A DNA stretch of 64,000 bases from JACVRW01 sp963739095 (GTDB lineage Bacteria > Actinomycetota > Thermoleophilia > Solirubrobacterales > Thermoleophilaceae), in the NCBI GenBank assembly GCA_963739095.1, contig CAVTZF010000015.1:3445-67444 (forward strand). The letters are read 5' to 3'. The number at the start of each line of letters is the position of its first letter. The first letter of the stretch is position 1. A model generated the notes under the pieces. That model ran no database searches. It saw only the letters and a list, made by a program, of their open reading frames with translations, and was not told the DNA's origin. The position numbers and the translations under genes were made by a program. Of the stretch, positions 36,409 to 46,131 are shown in pieces.

Positions 36409-36620
36409 GACAGCGTGCGGCGGAACAGGAAGGCGCAGATGACGGCGATTACGAGCGCGAGGACCGGGATGGCGTATCCGATCACCCCGACGATCGCGAG
36501 CACGAGTCCCACGACGGTGACGGCGCCCGCGACGCCGCCGGCCACGACGAGCCGATATGCGCGCTGCTCGCGCGAACGCCTGGAGGGAACTCGGCCGGAG
36601 CCCGGTGTCAGGTCACCCAT
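36405..36620 (-). CDS. Small two-TM membrane protein
   Basis: Protein of 71 residues from ATG 36620. After a basic N-terminal segment (SRRSREQRAYRLV), two hydrophobic stretches are seen, VVAGGVAGAVTVVGLVLAIV and GYAIPVLALVIAVICAFLF. Such small proteins are common in actinobacteria and have no assigned role. It overlaps azlC by 4 nt in TTGA and is divergent from the ion-channel gene. Function unknown. Confidence 0.7.
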   Translation of the reverse strand: MGDLTPGSGRVPSRRSREQRAYRLVVAGGVAGAVTVVGLVLAIVGVIGYAIPVLALVIAVICAFLFRRTLS

Positions 36621-36672
36621 GCCATAACCGTACCGACCCGATGGCGACCGGCCTGCCAGATAGCTTCGAGCG

Positions 36673-37329
36673 GTGCTCTCGTTCGCCAGGCGCGAGCCGT
36701 CCGCCACTCTTCTCGTCGCCCAGCTCGCCGCCATCCCGGTGTATGCGCTGACCGAGAACAGCAGCGCCGGGCGCGCCCTGTTCAGCGTCTTCGGCATCCT
36801 GATCCTCGCCCTCGTGTTGCTCGCAGTGCGCAGCTCACCGGTGCCGATCTGGATCGTGGTGCTGCTCGGCCTGCCGACCACGATCCTGCTGCTGATCCAG
36901 GCGATCACGAACAGCGACGACCTGCTGCCCTGGTCGTCCGCGCTCGAGGCGGTCATCTACTTCTATGCGGCCGGCGCGCTGCTGGCGTACATGCTCGCCG
37001 ACCACGACGTCACTCGCGACGAGCTGTTCGCCGTGGGCGCCACCTTCACGCTGGTGGCCTGGGGCTTCGCCTACGTGTACGTGGTGTGCCAGGCGATCGC
37101 ACCGGGCAGCTTCACGGCCGCGGTCGCCCCCGCAGCGGAGCGGAGCTGGATGGAGCTCCTGTTCCTCAGCTTCACGACGCTCTCGGCCACCGGCCTGGGC
37201 GACGTGGTGCCGATCAGGCCGTTCGCCCGCAGCCTCGTGATGCTCGAGCAGCTGGCCGGCATCGGCTACATCGCGATGGTGGTGTCGCGGGTGGTCGGCC
37301 TCACGGTGTTGGGGCGCATGAGGACCTGA
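36673..37329 (+). CDS. Two-TM ion-channel-domain membrane protein (PF07885-like)
   Basis: Membrane protein of 218 residues. The first half has four or five hydrophobic helices. The last third resembles the pore domain of two-TM potassium channels: MELLFLSFTTLSATGLGD, then VPIRPFARSLVMLEQLAGIG and YIAMVVSRVVGL. The filter position reads SATGLGD instead of TVGYGD, so selectivity is uncertain. It starts at GTG 36673. A role as a channel is inferred. There is no cytosolic RCK domain. Confidence 0.8.
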   Translation: MLSFARREPSATLLVAQLAAIPVYALTENSSAGRALFSVFGILILALVLLAVRSSPVPIWIVVLLGLPTTILLLIQAITNSDDLLPWSSALEAVIYFYAAGALLAYMLADHDVTRDELFAVGATFTLVAWGFAYVYVVCQAIAPGSFTAAVAPAAERSWMELLFLSFTTLSATGLGDVVPIRPFARSLVMLEQLAGIGYIAMVVSRVVGLTVLGRMRT

Positions 37330-37331
37330 GC

Positions 37332-38471
37332 TCAGGCGCAGAAGGCGCTGGCTGTCTTGGTCAGCACGCGCGCGCAGCTCTCCGTGTCGCGGATGCTGAC
37401 CCACTCCTCAGCCGCGTGGGCACCCTCGCCGCCAGGCCCGAACAGCGCGGTCGGGATGCCCGCGCCGGCGATGAAGGAGGAGTCGGCCCAGAAGCTCGCC
37501 CCGGAGAGCGGCGGCCGCGAGCCGAGCACCTCCGCCGCCGCCTCGCGCAGCGCGGCCACCACCGGCTCGTCCTCGGACGTCTCGAGTGGCTCGCGCACCA
37601 GCAGCGTGCGCGCGGACGCCTCGAGCACCGAGTCGGCCTCGCGGCAAGCCGGCCAGCAGGCGAGCCAGCTCGCGCTCGACCTCCGGCGTGCCCTCGCCGG
37701 GCAGCGTGCGCCGTTCGATCCCGATCGTGCAGCGCTCCGGGTAGGTCGCGAGGTCGCTGCCGCCGCTGATCAGCGAGGCGTGCACCGAGCCGCGGCCGAG
37801 GAGCGGGTGACGTGTGTCCCCCAGGCGCGTGTCGAGGTCGCCGAGCGCCGTCAGAATTGGGCCCGCCTTGACGATCGCGTCCACGCCGAGGTGCGGCCGC
37901 GAGCCGTGCGCCGCCCGCCCGCTCACCTCGACCTCGAGCCAGGCGAAGCCCTTGTGGGCGATCACGACCTCCATCTCGGTGGGCTCGGTCACGATCGCGC
38001 CGTCCGTCTCGACCGTCGCCAGCACCTCCTGCACTCCGAGGCTGGCGTGCTCCTCGTCCGCCACCGCCGCAACCACCACGTCGCCTGCGAGCTCGAGCGC
38101 GGCCGCGTCGCGGCAGGCGACGAGCGCCGCCGCAACGCCCGCCTTCATGTCGTAGGACCCGCGGCCGTGGAGGCGATCGCCCTCGATGCGCGGCTCGAAG
38201 GGTGCGCTCCATGGCGCCCGGCACCGACGGTGTCCAGGTGGCCGCACAGGAGCAGCGAGCGCCCGCCGCCGCTGCCGCTCGCCGTTGCCACGACGCTCGG
38301 CCGCCCGGGCGTCGCCTCGACCAGCTCGACCTCCAGACCCGCATCCCTCGCCCAATCCGCCACGAAGGCGGCGACCTCGCTCTCGCCCGCCGCGCCGGGC
38401 TCGAGATCCGGATTGACAGAGTCGATCGCGACCAGCGCGCTGGTCAGCTCGACCACGTCGGAGGAGCTCAT
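37332..38471 (-). CDS. M20-family peptidase (ArgE/DapE-like), two compensating frameshifts
   Basis: Metallopeptidase or deacylase of about 379 residues. The first part includes DVVELTSALVAIDSVNPDL and LLLCGHLDTVG, with metal ligands. After a shift near 38213 it continues with GRGSYDMKAGVAAALVACRD (second Asp ligand), ADEEHASLGV (Glu-Glu general base and ligand), VTEPTEMEV and the dimerisation region RAAHGSRPHLG. After a second shift near 37645 it ends with SGASFWADSSFIAGAGIPTA and FGPGGEGAHAAEEW, the last histidine ligand. Start ATG 38471. It may be an acetylornithine or related deacetylase; no biosynthetic neighbours are present. Confidence 0.85.
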
Positions 38472-38534
38472 ACGTTGACGCTACCGGCGCCGACCAGCCG
38501 GCGCCTCGCCGGGCAAGCGACGTGCCCGAGCCGC

Positions 38535-38551
38535 GACACTCGAATAGTGTC
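38535..38551. promoter_or_regulatory. Short inverted repeat between divergent genes
   Basis: Perfect arms GACACT (38535-38540) and AGTGTC (38546-38551) with a 5-nt spacer, 8 nt upstream of the delta-60 repeat gene start and in the 87-nt gap between two divergent genes. Candidate operator; no regulator can be named. Confidence 0.35.
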
Positions 38552-38558
38552 GCCGTGA

Positions 38559-40290
38559 ATGGGACGTGCGCGCACACCCGTGTCTGCGCCTGGCGCTGTT
38601 CGAGCCGTCCCGCGGCAGGCGCTGCTGGCCGTCCTGCTGCTCTGCGTTGCCGCAGGGTCTGCCACAGCGGCACCCGGTGACCTCGACACGAGCTTCGGCG
38701 GCGATGGCAGGGTCGTAAGCACGTTCTCCGAGCAGTCCCAGGGCAACGCGGTCGTGGTGCAGCCCGACGGGTCGATCGTCGTCGCGGGCTCGTTCGGCTT
38801 CAGCCCGCCGGTGTTCGCGGTAGCACGCTGGCTTCCGGATGGCAGGCCCGACCCGACGTTCTCCAGCGACGGTCAGGCCACCCTGCCGGTCGGCGGCGGC
38901 GCGAGCACGGCCGACGGAGTCGCACTGCAGCCCGACGGCAAGATCGTGGTTGCCGGCGTCGCCGGCGACGACCTCGCGCTGCTGCGGCTATTGCCGGATG
39001 GCACGCCCGACCCGGGTTTTGGCACGGGTGGCCTGGTCACGACCCCCTTTGCCGGCAGCTCCTCGGCGGCTCTGGCCGCGACCGTGCTCTCCGACGGCAC
39101 GATCGTCGCCGTCGGCTTGGTGAGCACTCCGCTCACAGGATCGTTCGCGACCGCACGTTATGCGGCGGACGGCGCGCTGCTGTGGCAGACGACGACTCCG
39201 TTCGCCGAGGGCCGGGCGGTCGCCTCTGATGTCGTCGTCCAGCCCGGGCGCATCGTCGCGGTCGGGGTCGTGTTCCCGCCGACAGGGCCGCGCTTCGCGC
39301 TGGCCGGCTATGAGCTTACGGGGGCCCAGGACGCGACGTTCGGCAACGGCGGCACGCAGGACACGGCGTTTCCCGGCGGTGGGGCGGGTGGGAGCGGCGC
39401 GGTCCTCACGAGCGGCGGCCAGATCCTGGTCGCGGGCGAGTTCGGGGCCGCCGAGGAGACCTTCGCGCTCGCGCGCTACACCGCCAGCGGCCAGCTCGAC
39501 ACCACCTTCCAGACCGAGGGCCGGACGACGACGCCCTTCAGCCAGGGCGACGCAGGTGCGGTCGATGTAGTCCAAGAGCCGTGCGGGGCGCTCGCAGCCG
39601 GCGGCGGCATCAGCGCCCCCACGCAGCTCTTCGCGCTCGCGGGCTATGGCCCCGATGGGACGCTGAACGCCGGATTCGGCACCGCCGGCACGCAGATCAC
39701 CGGGTTCGCGAACGCCGGGGCCAGTGCGTCCGCGTTCGCGCTCGCGCCCGGTGACAAGCTGGTCGTAGCGGGAGGGACGGCCGGGTCGGGCACCCCACAG
39801 TTCGCGGTCGCCCGCTACGAGGGCTCGTGTCCGCCGCCGCCGCCGCCACCGCCTCCACCGCCGCCGCCGTCCGCCACCACCACCGGCGCCCGCGCGGACT
39901 GCGCTGGCGACGATCAAGACGACGGCCGCGCTCCTGCGCGACGACCGGACGGTCCGGATCGCGCTGCGCTGCCGGACCGTGCGTCTGGCGCGCTGTCGCG
40001 GGATCCTCAAGCTGCGAGCGCTGCCGCGCAGCACGCCCTCGCGCGGCAGAGTGGGGGCCGCGTTCATGTCGCTCGGCCGTGCGCGCTACTCGATCGCAAA
40101 GGGGCGGCGCGCGACCAAGATCCTGAGGGTGAGCCCCCGGGCGCGGCGGGCGCTCGGGGTCCGGCGGCGCGTGGCGGCGCGCGGCGCGGCGCGCACCCGC
40201 CAGCCGAGCGGCGCGACCCGGACCGCCGCGCGCAGGGTCCGCGTGCTGATCGAGGGCGGGGCAGTCAGCGGCCGCGGCGCGGGTCGGTAG
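38559..40290 (+). CDS. Secreted delta-60 repeat protein with poly-proline linker, frameshifted
   Basis: Exported protein of about 576 residues. A signal peptide includes ALLAVLLLCVAAGSATAA. Repeats of about 50-60 residues follow, carrying the delta-60 hallmark of GDLDTSFGGDGRVVSTF, VVQPDGSIVVAGSF, FAVARWLPDGRPDPTFSSDG, LQPDGKIVVAG and so on, about seven copies, probably a beta-propeller. A proline-rich linker (about 39830-39870) precedes a basic C-terminal part rich in Arg (RCRTVRLARCRGILKLRAL). The frame changes in or just after the poly-proline run, near 39885, and the natural stop is TAG 40288-40290. Surface or extracellular role inferred. Confidence 0.85.
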
Positions 40291-40311
40291 CGGAGTCCGC
40301 GCTCCCCGCGC

Positions 40312-41796
40312 CTACGGCTCAGCCCGCAGCTGTGGGAACGACGTGCCGAAGCCGGGGTACGGCCCCTGACCGACGCAGCCGGGCCTGGCCACGTCGCGGC
40401 CGGTCGTGCGGAAGACGTTGTCGACCACGAGCGGCTGCAGCTGCGGCGGATCCGCGCTGAGCGGCGGGGCGACGTCGCCGCCCGTGCAGCCACGCGGGTC
40501 GTACACCGTGAGACCGCTCGCGAGCCCGTCGAGCCAGCCGGGCGCGGCGTAGGCGTTGGCGCGCCCGTAGCCGAGCGGGCGCGGGTAGTAGGCGAGCGAT
40601 TCGGGTGCCAGGAGGGCCGACGCTCGCAGGTAGTTGACGGGCTGGCGTATCGGGCGCCCGTTGGCCTCGAGGTTGAAGTCGCGCGCGTTCGTCGCGGCCG
40701 CGCCGTTGGCGAGCAGCGCGGTCAGCTCGCGGCGGTTCAGGTCGATGTGCCGGAGCATCGGGTTGAGGTTGCGCAGCAAGGGGTCGGCGTCGCCGAGCAG
40801 CGGCGCGAGCTCGCGCAGCACACGCTCGAAGGCGGGCACGCCGCGCTCGGAGGCGTCGATCGCCGGGCCGAGCCGCTCGAACACGCCGCGCAGGTCGGGG
40901 GCCAGCGCCCGCAGCGCGTCGAATGCCGGCCCGGTCTCCGTGGCCGCCGGCTGCAGCCGCCGCACGACCGGCAGCGCGACCTTGGCGAACTCGGTCAGGC
41001 GCGGCAGCGTGAGCGCGCCCTCGCGCTCGAAGCGCGGCAGCTCCTCGAAGATCGCCGCCAGGTCGGCGTTGCGCTCATCCGTGACGCTGAACAGGCGGTT
41101 CGTCTCCGTGATCAGCGCGCGCAGCTCGCCGTGGCGCTCGCTGAGCGCGTCGAAGACCTCGCCCGTCGACGACACGAGCCGGCTGGTCGCGCGCGACTGA
41201 GCGTCGAGCTCGGCGAGCAGCCGCTCGGAGCCCTCGACGAAGTCGGGCAGGATGCCCAGCGCCGCGTTCAGCTCGGCGCCGCGCCCCTCGGCGGCCGCCG
41301 CCTGCGCCTGGATCCAGGTCTGGAATGCCGCGCGCGTCGGTGCGTCGAAGCTGCGGAAGATCTCGTCGAGCTCGACCGTCGGGGCGATCTGGGCCTTCGG
41401 CAGCACGGCGTCCTCGGGCAGCCGTCCGCTCGCGCGGTCGCCCTGCGTCAGCTCGACGTAGGTCTCGCCGAGCAGCGTCTTCGTGCGCAGGATGGCGCGC
41501 GTGTCGCGCGGCACCGGGGCGTAGGGCGAGCGCATCTCGATCGTCACGTCGGTCGTGTTCGCCGGGCCCGGGTCGAGCGCGACCACGTGGCCGACGGGAA
41601 CGCCCGCGATCCGCACGTCGGCCTGCTCGGCGAGCTGGGTCGCCTCCGCGACGTGGATGTGGAAGCGGTACCCCTGCGGCTGGAGCGGCGAGGTGCCCCC
41701 GAACGAGATCCACAGATACAGGAGCGCGGCGAAGCAGCTCAACGCGAAGGCGAGCATGAGCGCCAGCTGCCCGGGCCGGGGAGCCTGCTTGATCAT
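40312..41796 (-). CDS. Mce/MlaD-family protein 6 of 6
   Basis: Mce protein of 494 residues, last of six. An N-terminal TM helix (LALMLAFALSCFAALLYLWI) anchors it, and the MlaD/MCE domain follows at about residues 35-125 (FHIHVAEATQLAEQADVRIA, GVPVGHVVALDPGPANTTDV, RAILRTKTLLGETYVELTQG). The long helical part has DALSERHGELRALITETNRL. The C-terminus holds Cys in DPRGCTGGDV and RPGCVGQGPYPG. ATG 41796 overlaps the upstream stop by 4 nt. Mce proteins form periplasmic barrels that move lipids or sterols. The stop is 22 nt from the convergent delta-60 gene. Confidence 0.92.
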   Translation of the reverse strand: MIKQAPRPGQLALMLAFALSCFAALLYLWISFGGTSPLQPQGYRFHIHVAEATQLAEQADVRIAGVPVGHVVALDPGPANTTDVTIEMRSPYAPVPRDTRAILRTKTLLGETYVELTQGDRASGRLPEDAVLPKAQIAPTVELDEIFRSFDAPTRAAFQTWIQAQAAAAEGRGAELNAALGILPDFVEGSERLLAELDAQSRATSRLVSSTGEVFDALSERHGELRALITETNRLFSVTDERNADLAAIFEELPRFEREGALTLPRLTEFAKVALPVVRRLQPAATETGPAFDALRALAPDLRGVFERLGPAIDASERGVPAFERVLRELAPLLGDADPLLRNLNPMLRHIDLNRRELTALLANGAAATNARDFNLEANGRPIRQPVNYLRASALLAPESLAYYPRPLGYGRANAYAAPGWLDGLASGLTVYDPRGCTGGDVAPPLSADPPQLQPLVVDNVFRTTGRDVARPGCVGQGPYPGFGTSFPQLRAEP

Positions 41797-43148
41797 CCGC
41801 CCCCTCCCGGGCATACGGCGCCGCGCTCGGGCGCGTTCAGCAGCTGGACGAGGCTGCTCAGCGTCGGGTTGTAGTCGCCGCGGCGCTCGAAGATGTCGAG
41901 CAGCTCGAGCGACCCGCACGACATCAGCACGAGCCCGCGCCGGAGCGGCCCGATCCCGTCCTGGGCCGCGAGCGTGGAGTTCGTGTTGTGGATCGCCCAG
42001 GGCACGTAGAAGAGGAATCCCTCGCGGTTGCCCGGCGGGTCGTAGGCGAGCTCGTCGAAGAGCGTGTTCAGCACCTCGGTGAAGCGCTGGAAGTCCGGCA
42101 CCGACGCGTTCAGGTCGCGCGCCGCCGGGAGGAGCTCGCGCGCGATCGGCTGCGCCTCGCGGCTGAACGGGCGCAGCTCGTCGCGCAGCGGCGCCACCGT
42201 GTCGCGGAGCAATGGCTGCGTTTGCTCGAGCGCCGGGCCCAGCGCTCGGGCGGCGGGGCGCAGCCGGCCGAGGCTCGCCTGGAGCGTCTTGCCGAGCCGG
42301 TCGACCTGCACGAGCGCCCGGTTCGAGCTCGCGAGCGTGCCCGGCAGCAGGTCGAGCGTGTCGGCGAAGTTCTCGTTTTGGCTCGCGACCCGGCGGAAGA
42401 CAGCGGAGCTCCCCTGCACGAATCGAGCGAGCTCGTCGTCGTGCGAGCCGAGCTCGCCGATCAGCTTCGAGAAGTTCGACATCAGGCGCTCGAGCCGCTC
42501 GCGGCGCTGTGCGACCAGCCTGCTCGCCTTGGCCACGTTGCGCGACAGCGCGGGGAACTGCCGCAGCGTCGACGCCAGGTCGGTGCCGCCGCCGTCGCCG
42601 AGGGCGCGGCCGGCGCCCTCCACGAGCAGCTGCAGGTAGTCGCGCGTGTCCGCGTCGAGCGTCTCGAGGACGTCGGAGATGTTGACGTCCGAGAGCGTCG
42701 ACGCGTTCGTCACGAGGGCACCGCTGTCGAGCCGATCGCCCGCAGCGGGGCTGCCGGGGTCGAGCTCGATGACCATGTCCTTCACACCCGTCTTCGGCCG
42801 CAGCAGGATCGTCGCGTCCGGGTAGACGCGCGCCTCGTCCGGGTCGAGGTTGAGCGAGACGACCGCCTTGCCTTCGACCAGGTCGACGCTCTCGATGTCC
42901 CCGATGCGTACGCCGGAGACGTTGACCGCCTGGCCCTGGCCGGGGAGCACGCCCTGGCCACTGTCGAGCTGCACGCGCAGCTTGAAGTGGGTCTCGCCGA
43001 TCACCGGGATCCAGCCCGGCCAGTTGACCCGCTGGTTGCCGAGGATGTAGCCGCCGATGATCGAGGCCAGGAGGACGATGGCGACGAGCGCGCCGCCGGC
43101 CGCCGCGTTCGCGCGCAGTCCGCGCAGCATGCGCGAGCGGCGGTTCAC
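41793..43148 (-). CDS. Mce/MlaD-family protein 5 of 6
   Basis: Mce protein of 451 residues starting at GTG 43148, which overlaps the previous stop by 4 nt. The N-terminal TM segment (GALVAIVLLASIIGGYILGN) leads into the MCE domain (FKLRVQLDSGQGVLPGQGQA, VNVSGVRIGDIESVDLVEGK, DATILLRPKTGVKDMVIELD). A long coiled region follows (KASRLVAQRRERLERLMSNF, SNFSKLIGELGSHDDELARF). Paired Cys lie near the end (VLMSCGSLEL, GAVCPGGGG). One residue set differs between the six paralogues, so they probably form a hetero-oligomer. Confidence 0.92.
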   Translation of the reverse strand: MNRRSRMLRGLRANAAAGGALVAIVLLASIIGGYILGNQRVNWPGWIPVIGETHFKLRVQLDSGQGVLPGQGQAVNVSGVRIGDIESVDLVEGKAVVSLNLDPDEARVYPDATILLRPKTGVKDMVIELDPGSPAAGDRLDSGALVTNASTLSDVNISDVLETLDADTRDYLQLLVEGAGRALGDGGGTDLASTLRQFPALSRNVAKASRLVAQRRERLERLMSNFSKLIGELGSHDDELARFVQGSSAVFRRVASQNENFADTLDLLPGTLASSNRALVQVDRLGKTLQASLGRLRPAARALGPALEQTQPLLRDTVAPLRDELRPFSREAQPIARELLPAARDLNASVPDFQRFTEVLNTLFDELAYDPPGNREGFLFYVPWAIHNTNSTLAAQDGIGPLRRGLVLMSCGSLELLDIFERRGDYNPTLSSLVQLLNAPERGAVCPGGGG

Positions 43149-44674
43149 GGTGTGGCCTCCGCGCGCAGGGTCGGGAGCGGTGCGAGCCGCCGGGCCGCCG
43201 AGCTCAGCGGCGACTCCGTCGCGACCGGCGCCACCGGGGGCGCAGCGGCGTCCGGCCGCGAGCCGTCCGCGGGGCCGCGCGAGGCCGGGCCGTTCACGTC
43301 CGGCACCGGGTTGCGGTGGCAGGCGCGGCCGCGCTCGAGCGGCGGCGGCGCGCCCGGGAAGGCGGGCCGGGTTGCGAGGGGCGGCGTGGTGGCGTTGCCG
43401 AACAGCGGCAGGCCCGTGTAGTTCGTCTGTCCGGTCTGGACCGTCTGCGAACCGCCCGCTGCTCCGAGCCGCAGGAAAGGCCCGTTGCCGTCGAAGCTCT
43501 GGCCCTCGCCGGCCTGGCCGACCATCGCGTACCACAGCTCCTTGTAGTTCGCGACGCCGGCCGACTGCTCGCCGTCGTCGACCCGGATCTCACCGGTCGG
43601 GATCAGCACCTCGGTGGTGCAGCGGCTCGCCAGCTCGAACTCGGGGAGCAGGTCGAGCGAACCGTGCTCGAGCTCGGCCAACTCACGCGTCGCCGGGCCG
43701 AGATCGGCGAGCAGGCCGCCCAGTTCGGCGGGGCCGAAGAGCGGGGTCGCCTGATCGAGCCAGGGGCCGGCGGCGGCGATCGTCGCCGGCAGCTCCTGCA
43801 CGCCCGGGAGGATCTCCTGCGCGAACGCACGCGTGTCCGGCAGCGCGCCCGCCAGGCTGGCGAAGCCGCGGTTCGCGTTGGCCGCCGTCGGCCCGAGCAG
43901 CCGCACGATCTGCTCGAGCTGCGGCGCGCGCGACGCCGTCGTCGCCATCGTCGTGTTGAAGTCGCTGATCAGGCCGCCAAGCTGCTGCTCGTTGCGCGCG
44001 AGCGCGCCACTCGTGCGGGCGAGCCCGCGGATCAGCCGCGAGAGGTCGTGCGGCGCCTCGCCGAGCAGCGCGTCCGTGGCGATCGCCGAGTCGCGCAGGG
44101 CGCCCGGCGCCGTATCGAGCGAGCGGCCGAGCGCGGCGCCGCCGCTGAGCTCGCCGGCCGGCGCCCGCCCGAGGCCGGCCCCGAGCCCGCGCAGCGTTTG
44201 CTGGAGCCCTGCGCGCGTGTCCGCCTGGAGAGCGGTCAGCACCTGATCGAGCTGGACCGGCACGGACGTCTGCGCGACGGGGATCAGGCCTCCGTCGGGC
44301 ACCTCGTCGCCCGTCGGGCTGCCGGGCTGGACGTCGAGATAGAAGTTGCCCTCGAGGAAGAGCCGCGGGCGGATCTTGATCGTCGCGTCGCTATGGATCG
44401 GGCGGCCGCCGTCGTCGATCTCCATCGTCACGAGCGCCATCTCCGTGTCGCGATAGCGCTCGACCTTCACGACCTCGCCGACGTCGACGCCCGCGATCCG
44501 CACCGGCGAGCGCTGGCCCACGAGGTTCGAGTTCTTGAAGACCGCCTGGATCCGATAGCCCTCGACGAACGGCACGTCCTTCGCGAATGCGAACCAGGTG
44601 CCGATCGCGATCAGCACGAGCGCGATGACGCCCGCCGTGAACGGCCGCATGCCGCTGCGGTAGCCGCGGCTCAC
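43145..44674 (-). CDS. Mce/MlaD-family protein 4 of 6
   Basis: Mce protein of 509 residues, the longest in the operon. The TM helix is PFTAGVIALVLIAIGTWFAF near residue 10. The MCE domain follows with YRIQAVFKNSNLVGQRSPVR, IAGVDVGEVVKVERYRDTEM and SDATIKIRPRLFLEGNFYLD. The proline-rich C-terminal segment (PDAAAPPVAPVATESPL) is probably disordered. Cysteines are found in SRCTTEVLIP and RACHRNPVPDVNG. GTG 44674 overlaps the upstream gene by 4 nt. It would act in a lipid-transfer complex at the cell envelope. Confidence 0.92.
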   Translation of the reverse strand: MSRGYRSGMRPFTAGVIALVLIAIGTWFAFAKDVPFVEGYRIQAVFKNSNLVGQRSPVRIAGVDVGEVVKVERYRDTEMALVTMEIDDGGRPIHSDATIKIRPRLFLEGNFYLDVQPGSPTGDEVPDGGLIPVAQTSVPVQLDQVLTALQADTRAGLQQTLRGLGAGLGRAPAGELSGGAALGRSLDTAPGALRDSAIATDALLGEAPHDLSRLIRGLARTSGALARNEQQLGGLISDFNTTMATTASRAPQLEQIVRLLGPTAANANRGFASLAGALPDTRAFAQEILPGVQELPATIAAAGPWLDQATPLFGPAELGGLLADLGPATRELAELEHGSLDLLPEFELASRCTTEVLIPTGEIRVDDGEQSAGVANYKELWYAMVGQAGEGQSFDGNGPFLRLGAAGGSQTVQTGQTNYTGLPLFGNATTPPLATRPAFPGAPPPLERGRACHRNPVPDVNGPASRGPADGSRPDAAAPPVAPVATESPLSSAARRLAPLPTLRAEATP

Positions 44675-46131
44675 TCGCCCACCCTCCGCGTGCGCTCGGT
44701 GCGCTCACCCTGGTTCCCGGGCTGGTTGCCGATCGCCTGGCGGTTGCGCAGGCCGGCGTAGCTCTCGTTGCCGGCCTCGCACTCCTGCACCTGCCCGGGC
44801 GCGGCCGTGTTCGGATACGGGTTCGAGTGCAGGAAGCTGTCGTCGGTCAGCGACAGCTCACGCGCCGAGGCGCCGGGCGGGGGCGCCGGACCGTTGGCGG
44901 GCGTGGCGGCGGGGCCCGCCTCGCTGCCGGGCACGACCGGCATCGCGAGCGGCACGAAGCGCAGCATCGTCCCGACCGAGTCGGCCTCGGAGAGCGCGCT
45001 GGCGGCGTTGCGCAGCACGAGCGCCGCGTAGTTGCACTTCGTCTGCGCCGGCGCGACGAAGGCAGCGAGCGGGGCGAGCACCGAGCTGGTGCGGGTCAGC
45101 CGGTCGAGCCCGCGCGGGACGCGCGGGTCGTCGCCGAACTCCTCGACGAGCTCGAGCGTGCGCGTGAGACGGTCCGTGAGAGCCGGGGAGCGGCGCAGCG
45201 CGGGCTCCCCGGCGGCGAGCGCCGCCGACAGGTCTGGCGCCGCCCCGGCGAGCGACGCGAATGCCGGCCGCAGCCGGCGGAACAGCTCCTCGCTCTCCAC
45301 CAGCAGCGGCCGCTGCTGCGGGAAGCCCTCGATGCCGGCCTCCAGCAAGGGGGGCGCCGCCGAGATCGACTCCTGGATCGAGTCGCTGACCGCCGCGAGC
45401 GACGCGAAGGTGCCGTCGAGCGCGACCCACATCGATGCCTGCACGTCTGCGATCGGGGCCACCTCGGCGGCCGCCTGCTCGAGCGCCGGGAACAGCCGCG
45501 CGAGCCCCGTCCGCTCGGAGGCGAGGTTGCGCATCACCGGCTCGAGCCGCCGCACGAGCGGGTCGAGGCCCGCGAACGCGCGACCGAGCGCCTCACCGCG
45601 GCCGGCCAGCGCAGTCCCGTAGCTGAGCACGCCCGAGCCGAGCGCGGCGCGCGTCGGGTCGTCGAACATGTTGAAGAACTCGTCGATCTCGACGGGCTCG
45701 GCGGTCAGGTTCTCGACGGGGATGCGGGCGTTGTCCTCGAAGCCCCGGCGCGAGCGGCCCATCGTGATCTCGACGTACTTGAGCCCGAGCGCAGAGCGCG
45801 GCCGCACCATGAGTGTCGAGTCCGCCGGCAGCGGCCGCAGCCACGGCTCGAGGTCGAGGTCGAGCACGGCGCTCACCGAGCCGTTCTCGTGCGTCTGCGT
45901 CGAAATGCCGCTGACCACGCCTGCCCGCGCGCCGCCGATCCGCACCTCGTTGCCGCGCACGAGGCCGGCCGCGTTCGGCACCTCGGCCTCGAGCGGGTAG
46001 CTCGGAACGAACGGCAGCCCCTCGTTGGCGTTGTACGAGAGGAAGACGGCGATGATCGTCACGAGCAGGGTCACCGCCCCGACGAGCACCGGGCTGCCCG
46101 ACAGCGCCCCCGCTCCGGGCCTGCGGTTCAT
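44671..46131 (-). CDS. Mce/MlaD-family protein 3 of 6
   Basis: Mce protein of 486 residues. After a short basic N-terminus comes a TM helix (GSPVLVGAVTLLVTIIAVFL) and the MCE domain (YPLEAEVPNAAGLVRGNEVR, IGGARAGVVSGISTQTHENG, DSTLMVRPRSALGLKYVEIT). The helical part includes LVRRLEPVMRNLASERTGLA. Cys residues occur in QTKCNYAAL and QVQECEAGNE near the C-terminus. It starts at ATG 46131 within an ATGA overlap. Order and mutual overlap with the other five genes show a single translationally coupled unit. Confidence 0.92.
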   Translation of the reverse strand: MNRRPGAGALSGSPVLVGAVTLLVTIIAVFLSYNANEGLPFVPSYPLEAEVPNAAGLVRGNEVRIGGARAGVVSGISTQTHENGSVSAVLDLDLEPWLRPLPADSTLMVRPRSALGLKYVEITMGRSRRGFEDNARIPVENLTAEPVEIDEFFNMFDDPTRAALGSGVLSYGTALAGRGEALGRAFAGLDPLVRRLEPVMRNLASERTGLARLFPALEQAAAEVAPIADVQASMWVALDGTFASLAAVSDSIQESISAAPPLLEAGIEGFPQQRPLLVESEELFRRLRPAFASLAGAAPDLSAALAAGEPALRRSPALTDRLTRTLELVEEFGDDPRVPRGLDRLTRTSSVLAPLAAFVAPAQTKCNYAALVLRNAASALSEADSVGTMLRFVPLAMPVVPGSEAGPAATPANGPAPPPGASARELSLTDDSFLHSNPYPNTAAPGQVQECEAGNESYAGLRNRQAIGNQPGNQGERTERTRRVGE

